From contig CM026567.1 of assembly GCA_015143295.1 (NCBI GenBank), positions 15,332,416-15,396,415 of the forward strand: a stretch of DNA of 64,000 nucleotides, in the 5' to 3' direction. This document shows positions 10,906-21,630 of the stretch, one piece after another. Every line of letters begins with the position of its first letter. Positions within the stretch are counted from its first letter, which is position 1. The notes beneath the pieces were generated by a model, which worked only from the letters and a program-made list of their open reading frames with translations, made no database searches and was not told the origin of the DNA. This DNA comes from Tetracentron sinense. Taxonomy: Eukaryota; Streptophyta; Magnoliopsida; Trochodendrales; Trochodendraceae. The position numbers were made by a program, and so were the translations under genes.

Positions 10906-10962
10906 ACTTCCTTAAACTTCCGCAATACGTGTCAACCCCACCTTGCGGAAGTTTAAGGAAGT
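10906..10962. repeat. Perfect 20-bp inverted repeat at the left edge of Tat-1 homology
   Basis: Arms 10906-10925 (ACTTCCTTAAACTTCCGCAA) and 10943-10962 are exact reverse complements with a 17-nt loop. Homology to the Tat-1 3' LTR begins at 10962, so the hairpin marks the point where the 5' LTR is truncated. A partial extra copy of the left arm lies at 10877-10896. Confidence 0.85.
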
Positions 10963-11287
10963 CCACCCTAAGTGACAGCTTCCAAAGGGTTGACACGTAC
11001 CCTATCTATGAGGGTTAATGTCGCGCCCCAAAATACCCCCTAGGAGTTAGGGATACTTTAGTTCGTGACCGCCGCATCATACATCCCGTATGACACATAA
11101 GGCACACATATCAACCTGTCAGAGTACGCAAGTCATAACACATAGCGGAAGCAAAACAGAACAGTTTATAATAATACTCCTATTGTTAGGTTCAAGTCTG
11201 AACCAACATAGCATATCCAAAATATATGGAGTGGACAAGTCCCACTCTCAGCATATACAAAACATCGGTATAATCCCTCTCACTCTC

Positions 11288-11421
11288 TCAGCAGAAATCA
11301 AAGTCAGGACGCCTATCCCGCGATCCATCATCCTGGTAATGGTCCATGGAAGGCTCTGGCTCATAGTACTCTTCCTCTATCCAAGGATCCGAACCACAGA
11401 CATCAAATGGGACACGTGCAC
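11288..11421 (-). CDS. Putative terminal exon of LTR-borne acidic peptide, copy B
   Basis: Read on the minus strand after a CTTCGGCAG acceptor-like site: ARVPFDVCGSDPWIEEEYYE, then an acidic tail ending DFDFC and TGA (44 residues). The PFDVC-x-x-x-PW-I-EEEY core matches copy E on the other strand at protein level, while many third codon positions differ. An inverted repeat with arms CTGAG at 11442-11446 and CTCAG at 11456-11460 sits about 20 nt before the acceptor. Splicing and function are inferred only. Confidence 0.45.
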
Positions 11422-12518
11422 CTGCCGAAGTCAATAGTCGGCTGAGCATGGAATACTCAGTGATATACAAACTACTAACTAACAGTGAATAATATCATGA
11501 ACATGCATAAGCGTATAACATTCGTGAAAGTAGTTACCAAAATCATTTTTCTTAACAATATTCGTGTGAAATCAAAACTAGGTAAAACTTGTCATGTGAT
11601 AATCATGTTCTTGTGAGTTCTTGTGAATTCTTGCGAGAGTTGGGATTCCTTGTGAGCATGCGAGGATCTGAGTATGCATGATTTTCTTGTGAACTTGCGA
11701 GCTTGTGAACTTGTGAGCTTGTGAGACATGACTACTTGCAAGTCCATGTATAGTGGGATTCCTTGTGAGCTTTGAAACGATTTTGAACTTGTCACTTGCC
11801 AACCCAAAGTTTGACCTTATCACTTGTGAGCTTGTAAGATTTCTTTTAATCAAACCCTTGCTTATGAACTTTTGGAAATACCTTTTCTTGTGAGAAATCA
11901 TCGGATCATGCGAGACTTGTGAATATCATGCTAAACTTGTGAACATAGGTGCATATAGTACTTGTTAACATCATGGTGATCTTAGAAAACTTTTAACATG
12001 GCATCATATTCATAGAAATCAATAGTAGTGATAGCTTACATTCCATATGCAATTCATCATCCAAATCCATCCAATAACAACCTTAAACATAGTGTTTTGC
12101 TTTAAACATAATAGCACAAGGTAGGTAGTAGAGTGTATCTACCTTTGAAAACCAAACCCTTTTTGGTTTTGTGCTTTGGAGTTACCAAGTAAGCGAGATC
12201 CAAGTGTGAGAAGGCTTGAAGAAAGCGAGATCCGGCTTTGAAAACTCAATCAAGACTTCCCTTCCTTCATAGAAGTCATAAGGGAATACTATAAGATAAC
12301 TAGTAGAAATTATCTACTTGTGGAAACCATAACAAGGTTACCTAGTAAAGAGTCCTTACCTTCTAGCTTTGGAATACTCCGAAGAGGCAAGAAGGAAGCT
12401 CCTCCTTTGTTGTTGAAACTCACTCAAGAACACCCAAGTTCTTTTCTCTCTTTCCTCTCAACTCTCTCTCAAAATTCTCCTCTAAGGGTTGTGGTAACCC
12501 TAACCCACGAAATTGTAG

Positions 12519-12526
12519 TTTATATA
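12519..12526 (-). promoter_or_regulatory. TATA box of solo LTR B
   Basis: TATATAAA on the minus strand, about 1.06 kb upstream of the palindrome and acceptor module. The same order (GATCG palindromes, TATA, about 1-1.3 kb, module) holds in the related copies. Confidence 0.55.
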
Positions 12527-13740
12527 GGCAAAGGGGTGAGGCCAAAGACCCTTAAACCCCCAAAATATCCCAAAGGGTCGGTTTCAAGGCAACCACCAAC
12601 ACCAAGGATCGATCCTCCATGAGCAAGGATAGATCCTTCAAAAAATCAGTCTCTGGACAAAAAACCCATAGAAAAATGGGCTTGTTCGATCGATCGGTCA
12701 TGGGGATGGATAGATCCATCACTGTTTGGAATTGAAGGATCTATCCACCCCAAGTTGGATAGATCGGTACTGTTCATCCTTCCATTTTTTTCCCGCTGTG
12801 GTATTTTCACCATAACTTTTGGCTCGGTGATCCAATTTTGACAATTCAACTTGCGTTGGATTCTACATTAAAAGGGGAACAAATTTAGTGTTTTGATCAA
12901 AACCCAATTCTTTCATCTTCATATTCTAAAATGGCCATAAAGGCTACTGGTCCAAGGGATTGCTGAAATGACAGCAGATCCTCTTTCTAGAAATCCCATT
13001 TTTGAATTAACTTGTAATCCTAATCTCGAAAAGTGATAAACATGAACCTTAAAGAGGGGTTCAATACCTTTCCAATGGTTCAAGAATCACTCGATTCCGA
13101 TGAGAGACGACAAAACTAGAGGTCCGCCAAGTTGATGGAATGACAATATATTCACCCTCTTTGACACTTAGAGTATTTTATACTCTCTTACCCTTGGTCC
13201 AACACCATACTCACGCCTCATTACTCATTCCCCATGGGTTCTTAACCCACCTTGATGATCACTGAACACATACCAAAATGCAATGAGAGGTCCCGACCTC
13301 TTTATGCTTCGTGCACTAGCACTATTCACCGTACTATTCACTAAGACCCTTTTAAGTACTTAGGGTATTTTATGTGGATGTTTTTCTCCACTTAGAGCAT
13401 CTTTGTTCTCTATCTCTGAGATCCAACACACGCGCATTAGACTCTCACTCGACTCACCATAAAACCAAGAACATAACCAAGGCCTTAGGCCATTGCCCAA
13501 GGGCACTAGTCACTACCCTATTCACAGTACCCAAGGTTCTACATTCACACATAGGGTATTTTATACCCTATGATTTTACATACTGAGCGGCTTATTATAC
13601 TCTTCTTTAGAGACATTTTTCCTTTAATTAAGAACACCTGAAAGGCTTTAGGCCTTTACACACACTAGGCAGGTGCCCTATTCACATGAACAGTGAACCT
13701 AAATTCCGGGTCTATTCGTTTAAAACCCCATGGATTCAAT

Positions 13741-14150
13741 CCTAAGTGTTGGCCTTCATGAGGCTAACACGTGTTCATCCGTGAGGATAAAACCTCACGG
13801 ATCCAACTTTGAGTGTTGGCCTTCATGAGGCTGACACGTGTTCATCCGTGAGGAACAAAACCTCATGGATCCAACTTTGAGTGCCAGTTTTTGAGAGGTC
13901 GACAAGTGTTCATCCATGAGGACAAAACCCCACGGATTTGACCCTGAGTGTCAACCTCTGAAAGGTTGATACGTATCAATTCGTGAGGATAAACCCCCAC
14001 GGATCATATGGAGTGCCAGCCTCCAAGAGTCTGACACGCGTCCTATCCATGAGGGTAAGACCCCCACGAATTATATGGAGTGCCAGTCTTTGAGAGATTG
14101 ACACGTGTCCTATCCGTGAGTATAAATCATCACGGATCAAATTTCATGTC
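13741..14150 (+). repeat. Tandem two-hairpin units of about 85 bp in Tat-1 5' LTR
   Basis: About five units. Each has one inverted repeat of the type ATCCGTGAGG / CCTCACGGAT and another of the type GTGTTGGCCT / AGGCTAACAC. Units differ at paired positions: TCAACCT pairs with AGGTTGA, GTCT with AGAT. The 3' LTR carries a matching array at 55150-55690. Confidence 0.85.
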
Positions 14151-14164
14151 CTCGATCTAACCCA

Positions 14165-14552
14165 GACCACGGGCAAGACCTCTGGTCCGTGGGTGAGACC
14201 TATGGTCTCATCTTGTGGTTCATGGGCAAGACCCATGGTCTCACCCTCTGGTCCGTGGGTAAAACCTATGGTCTTACCCTCTGGTCCGTGGGCAAGACCC
14301 ATGGTCTTACCCTGTGGTCCGTGGGTGAGACCTATGGTCTCACCCTTTGGTCCGTGGGCAAGACCTATGGTCTTACCCTCTGGTCCGTGGGCAAAACCTA
14401 TGGTTTTACCCTGTGGTCCGTGGGCGAGACCTATGGTCTCACCCTGTGGTCCGTGGACAAGACCTATGGTCTCACCCTCTGGTCCATGGGCAAGACCCAT
14501 GGTCTTACCTTCTGGTCCGTGGGAGAGACCTATGGTCTCACCCTTTAAATCC
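14165..14552 (+). repeat. 33-bp hairpin minisatellite in Tat-1 5' LTR
   Basis: Eleven to twelve units of GGTCCGTGGG plus a small inverted repeat around a TAT or CAT centre. Arm pairs seen: GAGACC/GGTCTC, AAGACC/GGTCTT, AAAACC/GGTTTT. Eight of eleven units pair perfectly. Because 33 is a multiple of three, several frames on both strands stay open; those predicted proteins are artefacts. Confidence 0.9.
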
Positions 14553-14975
14553 GTGGACTGACCTAGGTCAGTTTGTCCCAACTGACAGTCAGTATCTAAC
14601 TGTCATAGGGGAGAGAATCCTTGATAAGAAGGATTCTCTTTCAAGCTGTGGGGGGATGCCAAAATAAGGATCCCCTCTTTTAAAATCCCATGGGATGCCA
14701 CACGGCACCCCATAATTATGATAGGATTAGGACTATATCCTATATCCTAGGAAATGATGAGATTAAACATCCTCATTTTCGAAAGGTACTAGGATTCCCC
14801 CAAAAAGAAGCAACCTGGTACAAGAGTCTTCCAAAGAAGAGGATTCTCTTGAGCTTGAGGACTCTCCTAGATAAAGGAGACCCGTGAGCTGACATCCTCT
14901 AAGAGGAGAGCCCATCTTGACTTTCCTAAAATAAGGGAGTTAAAGAGAGAGACCAAAAGAGAACTCTCTCAAAAC

Positions 14976-14983
14976 TATAAAAG
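14976..14983 (+). promoter_or_regulatory. TATA box of Tat-1 5' LTR
   Basis: TATAAAAG, with TATAAATG at the matching place in the 3' LTR (56563). An inverted repeat GTGTTTCT / AGAAACAC starts about 12 bp downstream, so it would lie close to the RNA 5' end. Confidence 0.65.
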
Positions 14984-15437
14984 GAGTGTTTCTCACAAGA
15001 AACACACGTGAAGAAGATACACGAAGAAATACAGAAAAAAGGCAGAAAATAAAGAAAGAGAAAACTCTTTCCTCCCCTTCAAGCAGCAGCAAGTAAAAAG
15101 CAAGCAAGTGAAGAAGAAGAATCCCTCGACATGGAGAATATGAGGTGAGCCCTTAAATATGGCCACCATTCTTTTTCTTTTCTTGAAAAGACCTCAATGA
15201 GGCACTTGTAACGCCTACATGAGAATTGGGCAACCCCATTGAATACATATACTTTATTCAATTTGTTCTTTCTTTTTTTATTCTTCTTCTTAATCAGAGG
15301 TTCTTCCCCAGTATAGGGAAGGTAATTTAACAGTATGAGTTTACTCAGATTGGAAGGATAATCCCCCACAACAAACAATAAACTCCATACAATAATTAAG
15401 GAAATTTGATAAGACGAATTTTGCACTTAAAAATTAA

Positions 15438-15455
15438 TGGCACGCCCGGTGAGAC
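15438..15455 (+). other. Tat-1 primer-binding site
   Basis: TGGCACGCCCGGTGAGAC starts six bases after the LTR end. It begins TGG as required for pairing with a tRNA 3' CCA. I do not recognise the tRNA; it is not the tRNA-Arg-type site seen in Tat-2. Confidence 0.65.
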
Positions 15456-15769
15456 TTTCTTCTCCTCTCATCTTTAATGAAGAATTAAAAAATAAAAGAA
15501 GAACAAAAAAAGGAAAGTGAGTAATCCTTTCCCTATTTACTCTCCAATTGGTGTGCAGGATAATCGAGACCGTCTACATCAGGTCGGCCAATGTGCTCAC
15601 GATCAAGAGGAGGGTCTATGTCCCTCCGATGCCGATTCGAGCGACTCACTCCTCACTTGGGCTGAGGTGGCAGTGGCCCCAAGCATGAGGCCTTGGTCTA
15701 CTGGCCGAACCCTCAATGAGGGTCTTGCTACCCCTCCACGGAGGAGTCACTCCTGCCAGGTCCACGGAT

Positions 15770-16008
15770 AAGGTGCATCCCTAAGGGTGTACCACGGAGC
15801 AGGTGTAGCCCCAAGGGTACACCACGGACAAGGTGTGGCCCTAAGGATGCACCACGGAGTAGTAGCATCCCCAAGGATGCTCCGTGAACAAGGGGCATTC
15901 CCTAGGATGTCCCACGGAGAGGCTGCACCCAAGAGGATGCGCCACAGAGCGGACACATCCCCCAGGATGTGCCACGGATTGGGTGAATCCAATTGGATGC
16001 CCCGCGGA
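15770..16008 (+). repeat. Hairpin array in the Tat-1 leader (CCACGGA-spaced)
   Basis: About eight units of 35-38 bp, each CCACGGA plus spacer plus an inverted repeat such as GGTGCATCCC/AGGGTGTACC, AGCATCC/GGATGCT or CACATCC/GGATGTG. Arms differ from unit to unit but remain largely complementary. The array is cut by solo LTR C1 at 16014. 15456-15769 upstream is leader with no clear gene. Confidence 0.8.
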
Positions 16009-16295
16009 CAGAGTGTAACGACCCCAAACTCCTACTAAGGTTAAGATAGGACTTTGGAATCGCCACATTACTTAACCTGCTTAAAACCATGCATACAAGG
16101 CTATTACACGAGTCTCCCAAAAATTAGAGTAATAAAATTCCGACATATAAACCCAATCCAACCTGCACACGTCTAAGGTCTATATATACAACTCACAATG
16201 AACCAACAAGTCTGATACACAACTAATAAGAAGTCTACTGAGCAACATCCTCTAAAAGTCAAATACAAAACTCTCTCAATGAAAAGAAATGTAAA

Positions 16296-16411
16296 CTAAG
16301 AGGTGTAGCCGCCCAAGTCTCTGGCTCCCTCCTCGGCAGGCTCACCTTCATCTCCTTCCTCAATGTATGTTTCCTCAACCCACGGCTCCACCGTGTACTC
16401 CTGCCCTAAAC
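16296..16411 (-). CDS. Putative terminal exon of LTR-borne acidic peptide, copy C1
   Basis: After GTCTTGGCAG on the minus strand: LGQEYTVEPWVEETYIEEGD and an acidic tail ending GGYTS and TAG. The E-P-W-V-E-E-x-Y core matches other copies; the PFDVC part is replaced by QEYTVE. A perfect inverted repeat, CTGAGTAC and GTACTCAG (16431-16450), precedes the acceptor by about 20 nt. An identical copy is present in the duplication at 19516-19631. Function unknown. Confidence 0.45.
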
Positions 16412-17665
16412 CTGCCAAGACAAAGTCCGGCTGAGTACAAAGGTACTCAGTGTATATAAAATCCAATCAACAATAATAATATACCTGCACTTAGTCAGAA
16501 ACATATCCAATAGCATAATAACATAATCAGAGTGCGGAAGAACGTGTGCGCATATACATCATATCATCACCTTGACTCGTGTACTTGTGAGAATCTTAGA
16601 CTTGGAAAACCATACACTTATGAGGTACTTATGCTTACGAGACCACGTGCTTGTGAGATGCTTATGCACTTATTCAGATCATACAAGGGTGAGACATGCC
16701 GTTCTTGGCGGATACGGACCATGCCTTATGCACTTATTCAGATCACACAGTAATGAGACATGCCGTTCTTGGCGGATACGGACCATGTCATGCTTATGCT
16801 TATTCAGAATGTCATACGTATGCCATGTTCATGCTTGTAGTCCACATGTGTGACTTGTGAGACTCTTATCTTCGCATACATGTGCTTGTGTGCTTAAGTG
16901 TCGAAATTAATATTCGAGTTGGTAATTGCTTAGGTTCCGATCTCCCACCATGGAAACTCCACTATATGTCCCATACCAAATAGTTAGAGAATTCCCGGTC
17001 TGAGAGATTTTCCTCTAAGTTCTTACCTTCCCGACTACCAATTTCCATGCAAGTAATTAGATATACTTACCAAACAATCACATATATATCTTATCATAAT
17101 CCTTAACACGATTCATAATCAATTTACCACCATTTCATAAGAGTATAATCGCATTTATCCATTCAAGCCTTTTCACAAACACCTTGAGTACACATATAAT
17201 ATGAATCAATTGTTTCTCTACTTTTCATGCATTCATCAAATCATAATTTCATCCATACAATCCATATATTCATCCGCATCCACAAATTAATCCCATCCTC
17301 CATACATTCTATCCATATTTAATCCACATTTCCAATCCACATATCCATCCACAATTAGCTTGTTTCTTAGAAAATTAGGGAAAATGCATCAAACATCTAT
17401 TTCTACCATTCCTAGCATCTTAACATTCACAAAACTTTAAAATAAAGTTGATTAGGATAGTATATCGACCTTAGGAATCCTTCCCTTGGATTCAAAATGC
17501 TCCCGAGACGATTTGGAGAAGCTTCCCAAACTTTTCTTGCAATCTCCTATCAATCTCCTCCTTCTCCAAGAAAACCCTCTCTCAAAACCCTAGGGTTTCT
17601 CCCCCTTTTTGCCAAATTAGGTTAGAACTAGGTGGAGTATTTTTAATATTTCGAGTAGGACCCCC

Positions 17666-17673
17666 TATTTATA
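17666..17673 (-). promoter_or_regulatory. TATA box of solo LTR C1
   Basis: TATAAATA within GGCTATAAATAGGGGG on the minus strand, downstream (sense) of the GATCG palindrome cluster. Duplicated in C2 at about 20888; LTR D has TATAAATA at about 24970-24977. Confidence 0.65.
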
Positions 17674-18409
17674 GCCTCAAGGTCTGAGAACAAAAAGACC
17701 AAAAAGCCCTTACTAAATTTCGGCAAAAACACAAAGGACCGAGCGATCGGTGGTTATGACCGAGCGATCGGTTGCCTACCGATCGATCGGTGTTTATGAC
17801 CGGACGATCGGTCAAAAACACACTCTCTGGAAAATTTCCACATACAAAATTTTGGACCAGTCGATAGATACCGATCGATCGGTTTTGGACCGATCGATCG
17901 CTACTTCTGACCGAGCGATCGGTGCTCTATTTCGACTCATTTTACTGTTTTGGCCATAACTTTTTACTCGTTCATCGGATTTTGACGATTCAACTTGCGT
18001 TGGATTCGTCTCTCGAAAATGAACATTTCTGACATTTTAGAATTTTCAATTTCCACTTAATTAACAGACTAAATTGTCCCCAAAGTTGACTGATCTGTAA
18101 TTCTATTAGACAAAACTCACTATTGACTTGACTTAAACTCAAAATGAGGAAAAACACTAAACATGAACCTCGAAGAGGGTTCCAACACCTTTCTAATGGT
18201 TCAAGAATCACTCAATTCCAGTAAACGGTGCTAAAACTAGAGCTTCCTAAAGTTTAGGGTGTGCTATGACATCCATCCGTTACAAGTTGATTAAGCCTAG
18301 TTTACACCACAATAATTAGGCATAAAAAAAAATAAACATCAAACATCATAAGGACTAAAATACCCTTAACACAATGAAATAAAAACATGAAATGATTCGG
18401 GTCTCTACA

Positions 18410-18794
18410 CAGAGTGCACCCCAATCAGAGTGCACCACAGAGGTTGTACCTAACCGGGTACACACACTGTAGGGTGGTTCAACCACTCTACGACAGGTTA
18501 GCCCAAAAGGTAGACCTGTGTCAAACACTGGGCTAGGCTTAACAACCCATCCCAAATCCCAACAGTCCATAGTGGAAAGGCCGTAATCGCTGGGGTTGAC
18601 TATAGGACTAGTTGGATATAAGCCCCCTCAGTCCATGTTGACTGTTGGGACTCCTTATTTGAAAAATTCTCCAAGAGGGGGAGATGCTGCCCAAATTTCA
18701 CCAGGGCAAAAGGATAAGGCAAGGGCCTAAAGGACTTAATGAACAATCCCTCAAATAACTTAAAAAAATATAAAGTAATTGAGGAAGATGCCTT
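18410..18794 (+). other. Tat-1 leader, no gene seen
   Basis: Leader sequence resuming after solo LTR C1. It contains the inverted repeat GGTTCAACCACTC near 18476 and a short TGACTGTTGGGACTC stretch, but no credible coding frame. The same sequence recurs at 21631-22017 in the duplicate. Confidence 0.5.
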
Positions 18795-19076
18795 AGGGCA
18801 TTTATCTGTGAACAAGAAACGTCCACGGACCAAGGTCCAAAATATTCCACGGAGGGGAATAGAAGACTATCCACGGACAGGAATACAGGATTGTCCACGA
18901 ACAGAAATGACAAATTGTCAATGGACAGAAGTTTAAGACTGTCCACGAAAAAGACAACAAGACGTCCACGGACGAAAATCAAACACCGTCACGGCCGGAG
19001 AATTAAGACCTTCCATAGAGGAAGATCCAATATCCACGGACAGGAGGTCAGGCTCCATCCACGGAAGAAGAGAAGC
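18795..19076 (+). repeat. GTCCACGGAC-type array, copy 1 (degraded at its end)
   Basis: Irregularly spaced inverted repeats around TCCACGGA. Compared with 22018-22295 the last 130 bp have many small deletions that destroy individual palindromes, which is why this copy looks more eroded although the rest of the duplicated unit is almost identical. Confidence 0.8.
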
Positions 19077-19235
19077 TCCACGAGTATTAAGCCTCCCCAA
19101 GGATGCCTCCTTAACAGGGATTCCCTAGGATGTCCCACGGAGAGGCGCACCCAAGAGGATGCGCCACAGAGCGGACACATCCCCCAGGATGTGCCACGGA
19201 TTGGGTGAATCCAATTGGATGCCCCGCGGACAGAG

Positions 19236-21630
19236 TGTAACGACCCCAAACTCCTACTAAGGTTAAGATAGGACTTTGGAATCGCCACATTACTTAACCT
19301 GCTTAAAACCATGCATACAAGGCTATTACACGAGTCTCCCAAAAATTAGAGTAATAAAATTCCGACATATAACCCAATCCAACCTGCACACGTCTAAGGT
19401 CTATATATACAACTCACAATGAACCAACAAGTCTGATACACAACTAATAAGAAGTCTACTGAGCAACATCCTCTAAAAGTCAATACAAAACTCTCTCAAT
19501 GAAAAGAAATGTAAACTAAGAGGTGTAGCCGCCCAAGTCTCTGGCTCCCTCCTCGGCAGGCTCACCTTCACCTCCTTCCTCAATGTATGTTTCCTCAACC
19601 CACGGCTCCACCGTGTACTCCTGCCCTAAACCTGCCAAGACAAAGTCCGGCTGAGTACAAAGGTACTCAGTGTATATAAAATCCAATCAACAATAATAAT
19701 ATACCTGCACTTAGTCAGAAACATATCCAATAGCATAATAACATAATCAGAGTGCGGAAGAACGTGTGCGCATATACATAATATCATCACCTTGACTCGT
19801 GTACTTGTGAGAATCTTAGACTTAGAAAACCATACACTTATGAGGTACTTATGCTTACGAGACCACGTGCTTGTGAGATGCTTATGCACTTATTCAGATC
19901 ATACAAGGGTGAGACATGCCGTTCTTGGCGGATACGGACCATGCCTTATGCACTTATTCAGATCACACAGTAATGAGACATGCCGTTCTTGGCGGATACG
20001 GACCATGTCATGCTTATGCTTATTCAGAATGTCATACGTATGCCATGTTCATGCTTGTAGTCCACATGTGTGACTTGTGAGACTCTTATCTTCGCATACA
20101 TGTGCTTGTGTGCTTAAGTGTCGAAATTAATATTCGAGTTGGTAATTGCTTAGGTTCCGATCTCCCACCATGGAAACTCCACTATATGTCCCATACCAAA
20201 TAGTTAGAGAATTCCCGGTCTGAGAGATTTTCCTCTAAGTTCTTACCTTCCCGACTACCAATTTCCATGCAAGTAATTAGATATACTTACCAAACAATCA
20301 CATATATATCTTATCATAATCCTTAACACGATTCATAATCAATTTACCACCATTTCATAAGAGTATAATCGCATTTATCCATTCAAGCCTTTTCACAAAC
20401 ACCTTGAGTACACATATAATATGAATCAATTGTTTCTCTACTTTTCATGCATTCATCAAATCATAATTTCATCCATACAATCCATATATTCATCCGCATC
20501 CACAAATTAATCCCATCCTCCATACATTCTATCCATATTTAATCCACATTTCCAATCCACATATCCATCCACAATTAGCTTGTTTCTTAGAAAATTAGGG
20601 AAAATGCATCAAACATCTATTTCTACCATTCCTAGCATCTTAACATTCACAAAACTTTAAAATAAAGTTGATTAGGATAGTATATCGACCTTAGGAATCC
20701 TTCCCTTGGATTCAAAATGCTCCCGAGACGATTTGGAGAAGCTTCCCAAACTTTTCTTGCAATCTCCTATCAATCTCCTCCTTCTCCAAGAAAACCCTCT
20801 CTCAAAACCCTAGGGTTTCTCCCCCTTTTTGCCAAATTAGGTTAGAACTAGGTGGAGTATTTTTAATATTTCGAGTAGGACCCCCTATTTATAGCCTCAA
20901 GGTCTGAGAACAAAAAGACCAAAAAGCCCTTACTAAATTTCGGCAAAAACACAAAGGACCGAGCGATCGGTGGTTATGACCGAGCGATCGGTTGCCTACC
21001 GATCGATCGGTGTTTATGACCGGACGATCGGTCAAAAACACACTCTCTGGAAAATTTCCCCATACAAAATTTTGGACCAGTCGATAGATACCGATCGATC
21101 GGTTTGGACCGATCGATCGCTACTTCTGACCGAGCGATCGGTGCTCTATTTCGACTCATTTTACTGTTTTGGCCATAACTTTTTACTCGTTCATCGGATT
21201 TTGACGATTCAACTTGCGTTGGATTCGTCTCTCGAAAATGAACATTTCTGACATTTTAGAATTTTCAATTTCCACTTAATTAACAGACTAAATTGTCCCC
21301 AAAGTTGACTGATCTGTAATTCTATTAGACAAAACTCACTATTGACTTGACTTAAACTCAAAATGAGGAAAAACACTAAACATGAACCTCGAAGAGGGTT
21401 CCAACACCTTTCTAATGGTTCAAGAATCACTCAATTCCAGTAAACGGTGCTAAAACTAGAGCTTCCTAAAGTTTAGGGTGTGCTATGACATCCATCCGTT
21501 ACAAGTTGATTAAGCCTAGTTTACACCACAATAATTAGGCATAAAAAAAAAATAAACATCAAACATCATAAGGACTAAAATACCCTTAACACAATGAAAT
21601 AAAAACATGAAAATGATTCGGGTCTCTACA
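19236..21630 (-). mobile_element. Solo LTR C2, duplicate of C1
   Basis: Same element and same CAGAG flanks (19231-19235 and 21631-21635) as C1. It exists because the surrounding 3.2-kb block was duplicated, not through a second insertion. Peptide module at 19516-19631, palindromes at 20959-21145. Confidence 0.92.

Larger units (their letters stand above)
11019..13717 (-). mobile_element. Solo LTR B, inserted in the Tat-1 5' LTR
   Basis: Starts TGTCGCGCCCCAAAATACC and ends near CCGGGTCTATTC. Flanks are GTTAA (11014-11018) and GTTTA (13718-13722), a 5-bp duplication with one change, and the Tat LTR continues in register on both sides. Sense is minus: TATA box at 12519-12526, GATCG palindromes at about 12605-12770, a conserved block at 12808-12866, and the peptide module at 11288-11460. 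A TTGTGAGC-type array lies at 11590-11930. No internal coding region. Confidence 0.8.
10962..15431 (+). mobile_element. Tat-1 5' LTR (left-truncated, split by solo LTR B)
   Basis: 10962-11018 and 13718-15431 together match 55183-57007. The first roughly 390 bp of the 3' LTR have no counterpart here. Parts: two-hairpin array (13741-14150), 33-bp hairpin array (14165-14552), inverted repeat AGAGAATCCTT/AAGGATTCTCT near 14612-14640, TATA box at 14976, and an end at about 15431 just before the primer site. The 3' copy ends CTTACA, this copy CTTAAA. Confidence 0.8.
16014..18409 (-). mobile_element. Solo LTR C1, inserted in the Tat-1 leader
   Basis: Starts TGTAACGACCCC, ends GGGTCTCTACA, with perfect CAGAG duplications at 16009-16013 and 18410-18414. 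Minus is sense: GATCG palindromes (17737-17925), TATAAATA (17673-17666), then about 1.25 kb with two CATGCCGTTCTTGGCGGA repeats, and the peptide module. No PBS, gag or pol; single LTR. Confidence 0.92.

Noticed and set aside
14144-14581. Long open frames on both strands with a regular GLTHGPEGKTM-like repeat
   Set aside because: They come from a 33-bp tandem repeat (a multiple of three) that keeps several frames open on both strands. No start context, and the same occurs at 55635-56148.
15970-16130. Minus-strand frames with GTSWG and CGASSWV repeats
   Set aside because: Shadow of the leader hairpin array and the LTR start; no conservation outside the duplicate.
16572-16853. Plus-strand frames inside solo LTRs C1 and C2 (identical 93-codon frames)
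   Set aside because: They are antisense to the inferred LTR transcript, fall in a tandem-repeat segment, and are not kept in LTR D.
16014-18409. Helitron or MULE instead of solo LTR for the TGT...ACA elements
   Set aside because: Perfect 5-bp target duplications, TG...CA ends, TATA box and no 9-bp duplications or AT-insertion preference fit LTRs. An LTR-like unit that moves on its own is kept as an open idea in the findings.
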